Shown one piece after another: positions 26,158 to 33,205 of a DNA stretch of 45,607 nt. This DNA comes from Halorubrum sp. GN11_10-6_MGM (GTDB lineage Archaea > Halobacteriota > Halobacteria > Halobacteriales > Haloferacaceae): contig NZ_SGUC01000024.1 of assembly GCF_005435165.1 (NCBI RefSeq), positions 1-45,607 of the forward strand, in the 5' to 3' direction. The notes below the pieces were generated by a model. It was not told the origin of the DNA and made no database searches. It saw only the letters and a list, made by a program, of their open reading frames with translations. Made by a program: the position numbers and the translations under genes. Position 1 is the first letter of the stretch, and the number at the start of each line of letters is the position of its first letter.

Positions 26158-26640
26158 CTACGCCGCTGTCGATCCCAGGTTCTCCTGAATACGATCAAAC
26201 AGATGGAACACAACTCCCAGTATAGAACAGAGCATGCCGATCGCCGCGAGTAGGAGCCAGCCGCCGAAGGCGAACGGGAGCATGCGGTCCGCAAGCGTTG
26301 TGAGCGGGGAACCTGAGCTCGGAAGTCGGGCAAGTTCTATGAACAGTGGAAGGACGGTCCCGACACTGCCCACGACCGCGCCGGCACTGAGGAACGCTCG
26401 GGCAAGACGCGTCGGCGAGCCGAAACGCACTACCGCCGCTAGCGTGGTCGCCTCCGCAAGCGCAAACAGGCCTGTGAGTCCGATTCCAAGACCAATCGCG
26501 GCGACAATACCCGCGACAAAGCCGTCGCCACGGGGTTCAGCGGGAATTCCACTAAGAGTGTACCACGCATAGCCGAGGCCAATACAACTGAGGAGCGCAG
26601 CACCGCCAGCGATTGCGAACGGGCGGTTACGGAGGGGCAT
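26158..26640 (-). CDS. 160-residue membrane protein (element D cargo)
   Basis: The protein has four hydrophobic segments, at about 8-29 (FAIAGGAALLSCIGLGYAWY), 43-72, 80-107 and 125-148, with few charged residues until the C-terminal tail (LFDRIQENLGSTAA). I do not recognise a named family. It reads from the left end toward the right end of element D. A TATA-like AAATATAT lies about 29 bp before the ATG, and the two 12-bp motifs of the left end lie just upstream of that, so they could act as operators here. The gene is intact even though the element's right tip is decayed, which suggests selection on the product or recent arrival. A role in transport or sensing is possible but not shown. Confidence 0.7.
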   Translation of the reverse strand: MPLRNRPFAIAGGAALLSCIGLGYAWYTLSGIPAEPRGDGFVAGIVAAIGLGIGLTGLFALAEATTLAAVVRFGSPTRLARAFLSAGAVVGSVGTVLPLFIELARLPSSGSPLTTLADRMLPFAFGGWLLLAAIGMLCSILGVVFHLFDRIQENLGSTAA

Positions 26641-26733
26641 ATCGGTCGGTCACCCGTGATCGATATATTTTTTGTGTGTATTGACCGATCCGTGGTTCAC
26701 CTGTACTGACCGCAGGGAGAATCAAACATAACA

Positions 26734-27113
26734 GGCTCTGTTGAAATCCTCAGAAAATGATATATTGAATCCGGTTGCGGTCACTACAGGATACTCACTA
26801 GTAGACCAGATCTCCATATAGTACGAGGCCGGCTGGGATGGCGAGAGATTATCTGTAATGAACAGAATATGATTAAGATGAGCGCAAACAAGAGCATCAT
26901 CGGTCTTCAGGTATCCATACTAGGCTTGGCAGTAGCTAACTTCTACCGAGGGTCAGATATATTTGGGTTTTTAGTGCCTGTTGCCCTCTTATTATATGGT
27001 TCGTATCTGGTTGGAAATAACGAGTTTGATCGTTGAGAAGTAAGATACGCAGTTCTCATCCACCGGCTGTTTCACATGGAATTATGTCTGAACAATAGGA
27101 TTTCAACAGAGCC
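26734..27113. mobile_element. cargo element C, 380 bp, nested in element D
   Basis: It begins GGCTCTGTTGAAATCCTCAG and ends AGGATTTCAACAGAGCC. Identical 8-bp duplications ACATAACA flank it at 26726-26733 and 27114-27121. Removing it and one duplication rejoins the left end of element D in the same pattern as element B's left end, so C inserted into D. The last 60 bp closely match element B, with GGCTGTTTCA, ATGTCTGAA and AATAGGATTTCAACA in the same order. It carries one 55-residue gene and no transposase. Confidence 0.93.
26869..27036 (+). CDS. 55-residue two-helix membrane protein (element C cargo)
   Basis: The frame starts MIKMSANKSIIGLQVSILGL, has hydrophobic segments at about 10-24 and 31-49 (IFGFLVPVALLLYGSYLVG) and ends NNEFDR. 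A second ATG lies at codon 4. The frame occupies the centre of element C and points from left to right, as in element B. The arrangement of a short basic N-terminus and two helices is like the element B protein, although identity is low. Such a small product cannot be proven from sequence alone. The matching position in B and C is the main support. Confidence 0.5.
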   Translation: MIKMSANKSIIGLQVSILGLAVANFYRGSDIFGFLVPVALLLYGSYLVGNNEFDR

Positions 27114-27301
27114 ACATAACACTATCTGAGGATTTCAACAGATCTACATGTTCGATAAGCGAATGGCACTCGTAGTCCGTGAGTCATTCTATGACAGTCC
27201 CTGAAAGAGTCCCGTTCCGTGAGGCCGAAGAACCGCCCTACGAGATAAGCAGTGGCCGGCCTGACGAAACCGACAAGTGAGCCAAGTAGTAAGAGGAAGT
27301 A

Positions 27302-27793
27302 ATGAGTACACTACGGCGAAATGTGTTGGCGGCGGCCGTAACCGGATCAACGCTTGGGCTTGCCGGATGCGGTGATCTCTCGGGATCGGACGGTGACGCA
27401 GCTGGACAGACTACTGATGGAGAAGGCGGAGCCAATGATGACGGTGCGGCGCGCGCAACGATTGCACTTGATGTACAAGAAGAGATTCAGGAGGCTCAGG
27501 AAGAAATTGGTACACGTGTTCAGGAAGAAAACCTCTCGCGCGAAGACGCACAGGCAGAACTCCGCGATGCCCAAGTCGAGATTATTTCGGCTGCGATTGA
27601 GGATCTGCGAACGTACGTAGCAGATGTTGACGGCCTCACTGTAGAAAACGCCAACGAGCAGGCAGCTGCGGTTCTCGTCAATGGGCCAGCCGCAGCAGTG
27701 TTAGGCACGTTAGACACCACCCGTGTAAACGCCCTTCTCTCCGCCTCTGATTTCCCTGCTCCGCGGCAGGACGGACAGACTAACCGATCCTGA
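27302..27793 (+). CDS. secreted lipoprotein with helical domain
   Basis: This 163-residue protein starts with an arginine-containing signal peptide and lipobox (RRNVLAAAVTG then LGLAGC, Cys about residue 23), so it is probably anchored on the outer face by a lipid. A Gly/Asp-rich spacer follows to about 50, then charged amphipathic helices (IQEAQEEIGTRVQEENLS and AQAELRDAQVEII), predicted to form a coiled or bundled domain. The C-terminus is Ala-rich. I do not recognise the family. It converges with the pst operon, which is encoded on the other strand 165 bp away, so a link to phosphate uptake is possible only by proximity. Confidence 0.75.
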   Translation: MSTLRRNVLAAAVTGSTLGLAGCGDLSGSDGDAAGQTTDGEGGANDDGAARATIALDVQEEIQEAQEEIGTRVQEENLSREDAQAELRDAQVEIISAAIEDLRTYVADVDGLTVENANEQAAAVLVNGPAAAVLGTLDTTRVNALLSASDFPAPRQDGQTNRS

Positions 27794-27958
27794 CCAGGTT
27801 AAACGGTCACAAGATGAACGGGATTGAAGCCTACGCCGACGACACCGTTGTCTCGTGAACTCGGACGCCCTCGGCTGATCGAAGGGTTCTGAATATCTTC
27901 GTTACTTTCCAAACGACTTTTGCGCCGACGATGAGCGCGCGCTGTGATCCGTGGCTGT

Positions 27959-28792
27959 CTACTCGCCACCATCGGAGACCGGCGGTGTGACCGTGGGACC
28001 AGCGAGTGTGTCGTCGCGGTCAACCGGTGTTGAGCCGCCGATAAACGATTTTGTCCGCTCTTTCTGTGGATTTTCGAAGAACGACCGCACATCGTTGGCC
28101 TCAATGACCGCTCCGAGATAGAGGAAGACAACCTCGTCAGCGATTCGACGGGCTTGGGCCATGCTGTGGGTGACGAGAATGATCGTATACTCGGATTTTA
28201 GCCCTTTGAGCGTCGCCTCGACGCTTTCGGCCGACACCGGATCGAGCGCGGAGGTTACCTCATCACAGAGCAACACGTCTGGCTCGACGGCCAGCGACCG
28301 GGCGACACAGAGCCGCTGGATCTGACCGGTCGATAGTTCCGCACCCGGCGCGTCGAGCCGGTCGGACACTTCTTCCCAGAGGTTGACCTTCCGGAGATAG
28401 GTTTCGACCTTCTCATCAAGCTCAGCCTTCGACTCGTAGTCGCCGTGGATGCGCAGCCCGTAGGCGACGTTTTCGTAGATCGACACCGGCAGCGCGGTCG
28501 GCGTCTGTGGGACGTAGCCGATCTGTCTGCGGATCTCCGGGGCCGGCACGTCGGTGTTGTACACCGATTCCCCTGAGAGCAACACGTCGCCGTCGATTGC
28601 GACGTTCTCCTGGATGTCGTGGAGCCGGTTGAGCGATTTCAACAGCGTCGATTTCCCACAGCCCGAGGGGCCGATGATCGTCGTGAGCGTGTTCGCCGGG
28701 AAGTCGATTGAGACGCCTTTGACGGCCTCGATCTCGCGGTCGCCGGTGTACGTTACTGAAAGCTGGTCTGTCGTGAGTGGGATCTCTGTCAT
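27959..28792 (-). CDS. pstB: phosphate ABC transporter ATP-binding protein
   Basis: The 277-residue ATPase powers the phosphate importer from the cytoplasmic side. Walker A is GPSGCGKST at 41-49, followed by a Q-loop region (IGYVPQTPTAL). The signature is LSTGQIQRL rather than the usual LSGGQ, Walker B is PDVLLCDEVTSALD and the switch His is in VTHSMAQARR. PstB-type features are SLNRLHD after Walker A and the insertion describing the phosphate-type cassette. The start overlaps the stop of pstA by ATGA. The last 35 residues are an acidic tail past the ATPase fold. It is the last gene of the operon; no phoU follows. Confidence 0.9.
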   Translation of the reverse strand: MTEIPLTTDQLSVTYTGDREIEAVKGVSIDFPANTLTTIIGPSGCGKSTLLKSLNRLHDIQENVAIDGDVLLSGESVYNTDVPAPEIRRQIGYVPQTPTALPVSIYENVAYGLRIHGDYESKAELDEKVETYLRKVNLWEEVSDRLDAPGAELSTGQIQRLCVARSLAVEPDVLLCDEVTSALDPVSAESVEATLKGLKSEYTIILVTHSMAQARRIADEVVFLYLGAVIEANDVRSFFENPQKERTKSFIGGSTPVDRDDTLAGPTVTPPVSDGGE

Positions 28793-29646
28793 CTGTTTCC
28801 TCCAGGAGTGTATCGTGCATAGCGCCCGGCCAACAGCTTCGAAAGAAGAACCAAGCCGAGCACGACGACGGTCAACACGAACGCCGCCGCGTAGGCGTGA
28901 GAGCGAACCTCGGCGTTAAATGACATCGCCTGATCGAAGATGAGCACCGGCAGCGTCGTCGCCGCCTCGAACAGCCCGCCGGGCATCCGGGTGCTGCGGC
29001 CAGTCGTAAACAGCACGGTCGCCGCATCGCCGATCCCGCGGGCAAACCCCATCACCAAGCCGGCGATCACGCCCGGTGCGGCCGCCCGAACGGTCATCCG
29101 CATGCTCTCAAACCGGGTCGCGCCGAGCCCGTAAGTTGATTCCCGAACCGTCTCCGGGGCCGCGCGCAACGCCTCGTCGGTGTAGCGCGTCATGATCGGA
29201 TACTGGAAGATGGCGATGGCGACGATGCCGAAAAACAGACTGGTCTGGGCACCCGTGGCGATGATGATCGTTAACACGAAGACGCCGTAGACGATTGGTG
29301 GGGTGCCCCACAGCACGTTGAGAAACATATTCACGACCTCGGAAAACCGCTCGCTGGAGTAGTCACTCTGGAGATAGACCGCCGTCGACACCGCAGCCAC
29401 CATCGAGACGACTGTCGCCGGGCCGACGATAAAGAGACTGCCGAGCACCGCATGCAGGAAGCCGCCCGTTCCTTCGAGCATGTAGCGCGCGCCCGGCGGC
29501 GTGAGCACGATCGAGGGATCGGCGAGCAACACGCCGCCGCCTCTGGAAACGGTGACCCCGATCACCAACAGCAACACACCGACGACCAGCAGCGCGGCCG
29601 CCCGCACCGCAACCCCGAACAGCCGCTGTGTGGTATAGCGGTTCAT
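28789..29646 (-). CDS. pstA: phosphate ABC transporter permease PstA
   Basis: This permease of about 285 residues spans the membrane six times. After the first helix (AALLVVGVLLLVIGVTVS) a periplasmic-side loop follows, then the permease core. The cytoplasmic coupling loop contains EALRAAPETVRESTYGLGATRFESM, the PstA/PstC EAA-like motif, followed by GLVMGFARGIGDAATVLFTTG. Start ATG 29646 overlaps the pstC stop as ATGA, so I prefer it to the ATG four codons upstream. The partner is PstC, and together they form the channel for phosphate delivered by PstS. Sequence and order are typical. Confidence 0.9.
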   Translation of the reverse strand: MNRYTTQRLFGVAVRAAALLVVGVLLLVIGVTVSRGGGVLLADPSIVLTPPGARYMLEGTGGFLHAVLGSLFIVGPATVVSMVAAVSTAVYLQSDYSSERFSEVVNMFLNVLWGTPPIVYGVFVLTIIIATGAQTSLFFGIVAIAIFQYPIMTRYTDEALRAAPETVRESTYGLGATRFESMRMTVRAAAPGVIAGLVMGFARGIGDAATVLFTTGRSTRMPGGLFEAATTLPVLIFDQAMSFNAEVRSHAYAAAFVLTVVVLGLVLLSKLLAGRYARYTPGGNR

Positions 29647-30587
29647 CGGTACTGCCACCGCCGTTTGAGCCGCCGTTGAACGAGCATCGCCCCGAAGTTA
29701 AACAGCCAGACGACGACGACGAGCATCAGCCCGACGAAGATCAACGCCGACTGTGTGAGCGGTAGCGACATCAGCTCGCCGAAATCGTTGACGATCAGCG
29801 TCGGCAGCGTCTGACCCGTCGAGAAGATCGAGGTAGGTATCTGTGTCTGGCCGCCGATCAGCAACGCCGGCACGATCGTCGCGCCGAACACACGGCCAAA
29901 CCCTAACAGGATCGCCGAAAAGATGCCCGGCCCGGCCGCCCGAAGCAGCACCGACCGGATCGTCTCGAACTTGGTCGCGCCGACGCCGAGCGACGTTTCC
30001 CGCAGCTCGTCGGGGAGCGATTCGAGCGACTCGACCGCCAGAGAGGTCATAAACGGGGTGACGACGATCGCCATCACGAGGCTGACGGTGAAGATACCGA
30101 CGCCGACGGTGCTCTCGCTGAACACCGGGGCGACGTAGCTACTGATAAACGGCACGACGACGATCAGCGCGACCAGCCCGAAGATCACACTCGGGATCGC
30201 CGCCAACACGTCGATCAGCGCGGCGACGAGCGTCTTCGTCCGCCCCTCGGCGTACTCGGCAATATAGATCGCCGCACCGAGTGCAATGGGGATTCCCATC
30301 GCCATCGACAGCGCGGTGACGTAGACGGTGCCGACGATCGCCGGCAGAAAGCCGAACTCGTTGCTCGCGGGGTCCCAGTTTGCGGAGGCCAACATCGAGC
30401 TGAGCGGATACTCCGAGAGGATCGGCAGCGATCGGTAGAACAACAGCAGCGTGATCCCCGCAAACAGCGCGACCGCCAGATAGCCCGCCGCGGTGAGCCA
30501 GTAGCTGCTGTAGCGTTCGGCCAACAGCCGCCGGCCGAGCCGACTCGACCGAGCATGATTCCGGAGACTGTCGGTGTCAGTGGTCAC
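29643..30587 (-). CDS. pstC: phosphate ABC transporter permease PstC
   Basis: The protein of about 314 residues is the second permease. A hydrophilic N-terminal tail of about 27 residues precedes the first helix (LAVALFAGITLLLFYRS), a loop follows, and the five-helix permease core has the coupling-loop motif ESLPDELRETSLGVGATKFETI and GRVFGATIVPALLIGG. The start is taken as GTG 30587 because it overlaps the stop of pstS by GTGA, the same arrangement as the other genes of the operon. The longer open frame reaching to 30746 runs over pstS and reads as an arginine-rich shadow, so it is rejected. The operon order S-C-A-B is the usual one. Confidence 0.88.
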   Translation of the reverse strand: MTTDTDSLRNHARSSRLGRRLLAERYSSYWLTAAGYLAVALFAGITLLLFYRSLPILSEYPLSSMLASANWDPASNEFGFLPAIVGTVYVTALSMAMGIPIALGAAIYIAEYAEGRTKTLVAALIDVLAAIPSVIFGLVALIVVVPFISSYVAPVFSESTVGVGIFTVSLVMAIVVTPFMTSLAVESLESLPDELRETSLGVGATKFETIRSVLLRAAGPGIFSAILLGFGRVFGATIVPALLIGGQTQIPTSIFSTGQTLPTLIVNDFGELMSLPLTQSALIFVGLMLVVVVWLFNFGAMLVQRRLKRRWQYR

Positions 30588-31567
30588 GATTCGGTGTTGT
30601 TTTCGAGGGTCGCACGGCCGTCTTCGAGGCGATCCTCGGTCAGCGGAACGTAGCCGTTTTCGGAGACATACTGCTGGCCGTCGGTGAGCACCCACTCGAT
30701 GAACGGCGCAACCGAGGCGTCGAAGGCTTCGTTTGCGGCGAGCCACATCTCGCGGGCCGGCGGTGCTGGGTAGTCGCCGCGCTCGACGGCTGCGAGCAAC
30801 TCGCTTCGGGTCTGATAGAACGACTCGGACTCCGAGAGCCCGTCGCCGTCGCCGTCGAGGGGGATCGGCCGGATCTCGCCGTCGAGCTCGCCGGTGTCGA
30901 GGTTGTAGACGTAGTTGACGTTGTTCATAGCGATTGCGTTTTCGCTGTCGCCGAGCGACTTGGCGACCGGCTGATCGCCGTTGAAGTTGCCGTCCGAGAG
31001 CCCCTCAAGCTCGTCTTGTGTGTAGGCGTTGCCCTCGCCGCCGAGGAACTCGCCCCACTTTTTGTACGCCGCGGAGGCGTCCGAGCGGCCGTAGACGACG
31101 ATCTCGGCGTCGACGCCGGCGTCCGGAAACAGCTCCCCCCAGTTGGTGATCTCTTTAGTAAATATTGCCTCTAACTCCGCTCTGGTTACCCCCTGTGACT
31201 GAATCTGGTCGATCACCGGGTTGTTTTTGTTGACCGTGCCGACAACGGTGTCTATCAACATCGGCACCGCGACAAGTCCGCGTTCGCGCTCTTCCTCGAA
31301 AGGCTCACGTCCCATCATGGCGACGTCGACCTGCTCGTTGAACAGGTCGGAGACCCCGACGCCGGTGCCGCCACCGGAGATGTCGAAGGCGAGATCGCTC
31401 TGCTTGGCGTAGATGTCGGCCCACACCTGTACCATCGGCAGTGGGCCAACGCCGCCGGAAATTCGCGCCGTTTGGCCCCTACCGCCGTCGAGACAGCCGG
31501 TGAGTGAAGCTCCGATGCCAACAGCCGTCGCAGTTAGCACAGATCGTCGTGAAGACTGCTCTGTCAT
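30584..31567 (-). CDS. pstS: phosphate-binding lipoprotein PstS
   Basis: The 327-residue protein captures phosphate outside the cell. The N-terminus has a twin-arginine signal (SSRRSVLTATAVG) and a lipobox ending LTGC, as for Tat-exported haloarchaeal lipoproteins. The mature part has PstS hallmarks: FDISGGGTGVGVSDLFNEQV with VDVAMMGRE, the phosphate-loop region; IFTKEITNWGELFPD; and a segment with YGRSDASAAYKKWGEFLG. I chose ATG 31567 over GTG 31570; a TATA-like box lies 26 bp before it. The gene leads the operon. A close substrate such as another oxyanion is possible but less likely. Confidence 0.9.
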   Translation of the reverse strand: MTEQSSRRSVLTATAVGIGASLTGCLDGGRGQTARISGGVGPLPMVQVWADIYAKQSDLAFDISGGGTGVGVSDLFNEQVDVAMMGREPFEEERERGLVAVPMLIDTVVGTVNKNNPVIDQIQSQGVTRAELEAIFTKEITNWGELFPDAGVDAEIVVYGRSDASAAYKKWGEFLGGEGNAYTQDELEGLSDGNFNGDQPVAKSLGDSENAIAMNNVNYVYNLDTGELDGEIRPIPLDGDGDGLSESESFYQTRSELLAAVERGDYPAPPAREMWLAANEAFDASVAPFIEWVLTDGQQYVSENGYVPLTEDRLEDGRATLENNTES

Positions 31568-31587
31568 CACCTCAACTAGAACCTCGA

Positions 31588-31595
31588 TTAATATA
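31588..31595 (-). promoter_or_regulatory. TATA box of the pst operon
   Basis: The minus-strand sequence TATATTAA lies about 26 bp before ATG 31567, giving a leaderless transcript starting at pstS. The four genes overlap end to start, so this is likely the only promoter of the operon. No clear phosphate-responsive operator is evident to me. Confidence 0.6.
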
Positions 31596-31714
31596 GCCCC
31601 TCAGCCGATGACAAATATCGGCTGTTCACCAATATACACGAAAGTATTGCTGTCGTCTATGTCGTCAGCTGGAAAATGGCGTGGGGGGAGTCAGGGTAAC
31701 AGCTGTCCTGTTAC

Positions 31715-31985
31715 TCAGCTTTGAACGTTAGCGTCGGCTGTTGAGTGAACTAAGAGGTGATCGATCTCTTCGATAAGGTCATCGACGTCACGATCATCGT
31801 TGTCTCGAACGGCTGTGTTGAATCGCTGTAAGGCGTAGGGATTCACTAGTTGACGGAGCGCTTGATGTTCCCTGTTCGGCAAGAAGCGCCGCACGACCTT
31901 GTGCGACGTTGATCGGGCTACGCAAGTCGTGGGAGATCACGCTCGCAAACTCGTCGAGCTGGTCGTTCTGTTGCTGTAATCATCC
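31715..31985 (-). pseudogene. chimeric relic: histidine kinase HisKA piece joined to another gene's tail
   Basis: On the minus strand the sequence reads LQQQNDQLDEFASVISHDL and RSPINVAQGRAALLAEQ, almost identical to residues 268-307 of the element E kinase. The frame then shifts and the rest reads EHQALRQLVNPYALQRFNTA and onward, a coherent 51-residue tail ending NVQS and a stop at 31715. There is no start or sensor part upstream, and a TGA lies directly before the HisKA piece. It is therefore a broken fragment. The tail does not belong to the kinase family and I cannot name it. Confidence 0.7.
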
Positions 31986-32128
31986 AACCAGTTCATACTG
32001 ATTTCTCCTAAGGGATACGAACCGCAATCACGATATGTCAACAAAATAGATAGTTGAGGGCCCCGCAAACAGACAGTTGATCTGCTGAAGGGTCTCTATC
32101 TATCTTTATTGTCAGTTGGAAGTAATTT

Positions 32129-33118
32129 ATGGCGGACACCCAGGGAAGCAACAGCGTGTTTTCTTGCGGTGTCCCTAACAGAATGTCAAAGAAAAAACCA
32201 GAACGGACGAGTTCCGGCAAAGAAACTACCGGAACCGGTAGCAGTTTTCGTCCATCAGTCGAACTGTGGCATCGTATCCGAAAAGCCTGTATTTTTCTCC
32301 AACTTGATATTGTGGGCATGGGGATCGCGGGAACACTCGTCACGATGGTGATCTTGTCGCTTGAGCCATCCCTGGCACCCATCGTCGTTGGACTGGTTGC
32401 TTACGGTGTTTACGTCGGTGACAGAATCAGCGATGTGCGATATGACCCACAAGCGACGTCTGAGCGAAGTGCGTTCATCGGGCGACACAGGCGTCTGCTT
32501 TCGATTACGTCTGCTGGAGCATACGGACTTGCAATTACTCTCTCAGCGCTTGGTGGTCCACTCGCACTTGCGGTCACCCTCGTTCCAGGTGTGACTTGGA
32601 TCTTGTACGTAGTGGATTTGTCTGAACGATCGCTTGTGCCACTCGAGCGCCTGAAGGCTATCTTTGTCCTTAACTCTACGCTTGTGGCACTAGCGTGGGC
32701 GACAGCAATGGTGTTCCTGCCAATTGTGTTTGCTGACGCCGTAATCACGCCGCTTGCCATCGTGTTGGCGATTTACTTCTTCGCAGACATTTTCGTCAAC
32801 ACTGAAATTCCGAACGTCCGTGACATCGAAGATGACGCACAGAATAATGTCTCAACGTTTCCGACTGTCGTCGGCGTCAACCGGACACGCCATCTATTGT
32901 ATATCATCAACATGCTCTCAATTCTCGTCGTCGTTGGAGCGTTTCTTAGCGGATTCCTCCCAGCACTTTTCGCGGTGGTCCTTCTTGCTGGACGAGTGTT
33001 GGCGGTTTTCCTTAACAGTCGAATTGGGCGTAGTGATGACTACCGTCGCCTAGAGTTGCTCGGTGAGATGAACTACGTGTTCGTGGCGTGCGGACTGTTC
33101 ATCGCTATCTCCGGGTAA
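32129..33118 (+). CDS. UbiA-family prenyltransferase
   Basis: The 329-residue membrane protein carries the two Asp-rich motifs of the UbiA family that bind Mg-prenyl diphosphate: YVGDRISDVRYD near residues 92-103 and NVRDIEDDAQNN near 230-241. About eight to nine membrane helices separate them, preceded by a Lys/Ser-rich N-terminal tail of about 45 residues. UbiA enzymes attach prenyl groups in quinone, archaeal lipid or carotenoid (lycopene elongase type) synthesis. Which acceptor applies here is not evident from context. A TATA-like TTTATTG lies about 22 bp before ATG 32129. A run of eight T residues follows the gene as a likely terminator. The downstream kinase has its own promoter, so they are separate units. 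Confidence 0.82.
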   Translation: MADTQGSNSVFSCGVPNRMSKKKPERTSSGKETTGTGSSFRPSVELWHRIRKACIFLQLDIVGMGIAGTLVTMVILSLEPSLAPIVVGLVAYGVYVGDRISDVRYDPQATSERSAFIGRHRRLLSITSAGAYGLAITLSALGGPLALAVTLVPGVTWILYVVDLSERSLVPLERLKAIFVLNSTLVALAWATAMVFLPIVFADAVITPLAIVLAIYFFADIFVNTEIPNVRDIEDDAQNNVSTFPTVVGVNRTRHLLYIINMLSILVVVGAFLSGFLPALFAVVLLAGRVLAVFLNSRIGRSDDYRRLELLGEMNYVFVACGLFIAISG

Positions 33119-33130
33119 TCCACGGCGCTC

Positions 33131-33140
33131 TCTTTTTTTT
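33131..33140 (+). terminator. T-rich terminator after the prenyltransferase
   Basis: Eight consecutive T residues within TCTTTTTTTT lie 13-22 bp after the stop codon. Archaeal RNA polymerase commonly terminates at such runs without a stem-loop. Confidence 0.5.
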
Positions 33141-33176
33141 ATTGAAGGCACGTAGTTTAATTTCTTAGACATAAAG

Positions 33177-33186
33177 TTAGTATACA
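33177..33186 (+). promoter_or_regulatory. TATA box of the 7TM histidine kinase
   Basis: TTAGTATACA is centred about 24 bp before GTG 33206. This supports the GTG as the start and a leaderless transcript. Confidence 0.5.
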
Positions 33187-33205
33187 TTGGTGTCCTTGTA
33201 ATACT

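Larger units (their letters stand above)
26026..27145. mobile_element. cargo element D (160-residue membrane protein), host of element C
   Basis: The left-type end finishes at about 27145 and, with element C removed, reads inward on the minus strand CTGTTGAAATCCTCAG, then two 12-bp motifs 25 bp apart at 26702 and 26677. The right-type end near 26026 has lost its tip, but TTCAGAC at 26047, TATCG, TGAAACAGCTGGTCACTGA and their spacing match B and C. Without C and its duplication, D is about 732 bp. It carries one membrane-protein gene. Its decayed tip and the nested insertion show it is older than C. Confidence 0.65.

Noticed and set aside
27191-27280. A 29-codon frame (MTVPERVPFREAEEPPYEIS) before the lipoprotein gene
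   Set aside because: It looks somewhat coding in composition, but it is short, has no clear promoter, and has no family I know; left out as unsupported.
30588-30746. Longer N-terminus for PstC
   Set aside because: It overlaps the end of pstS in another frame, is Arg-rich, and is not needed since GTG 30587 gives the GTGA overlap seen through the operon.
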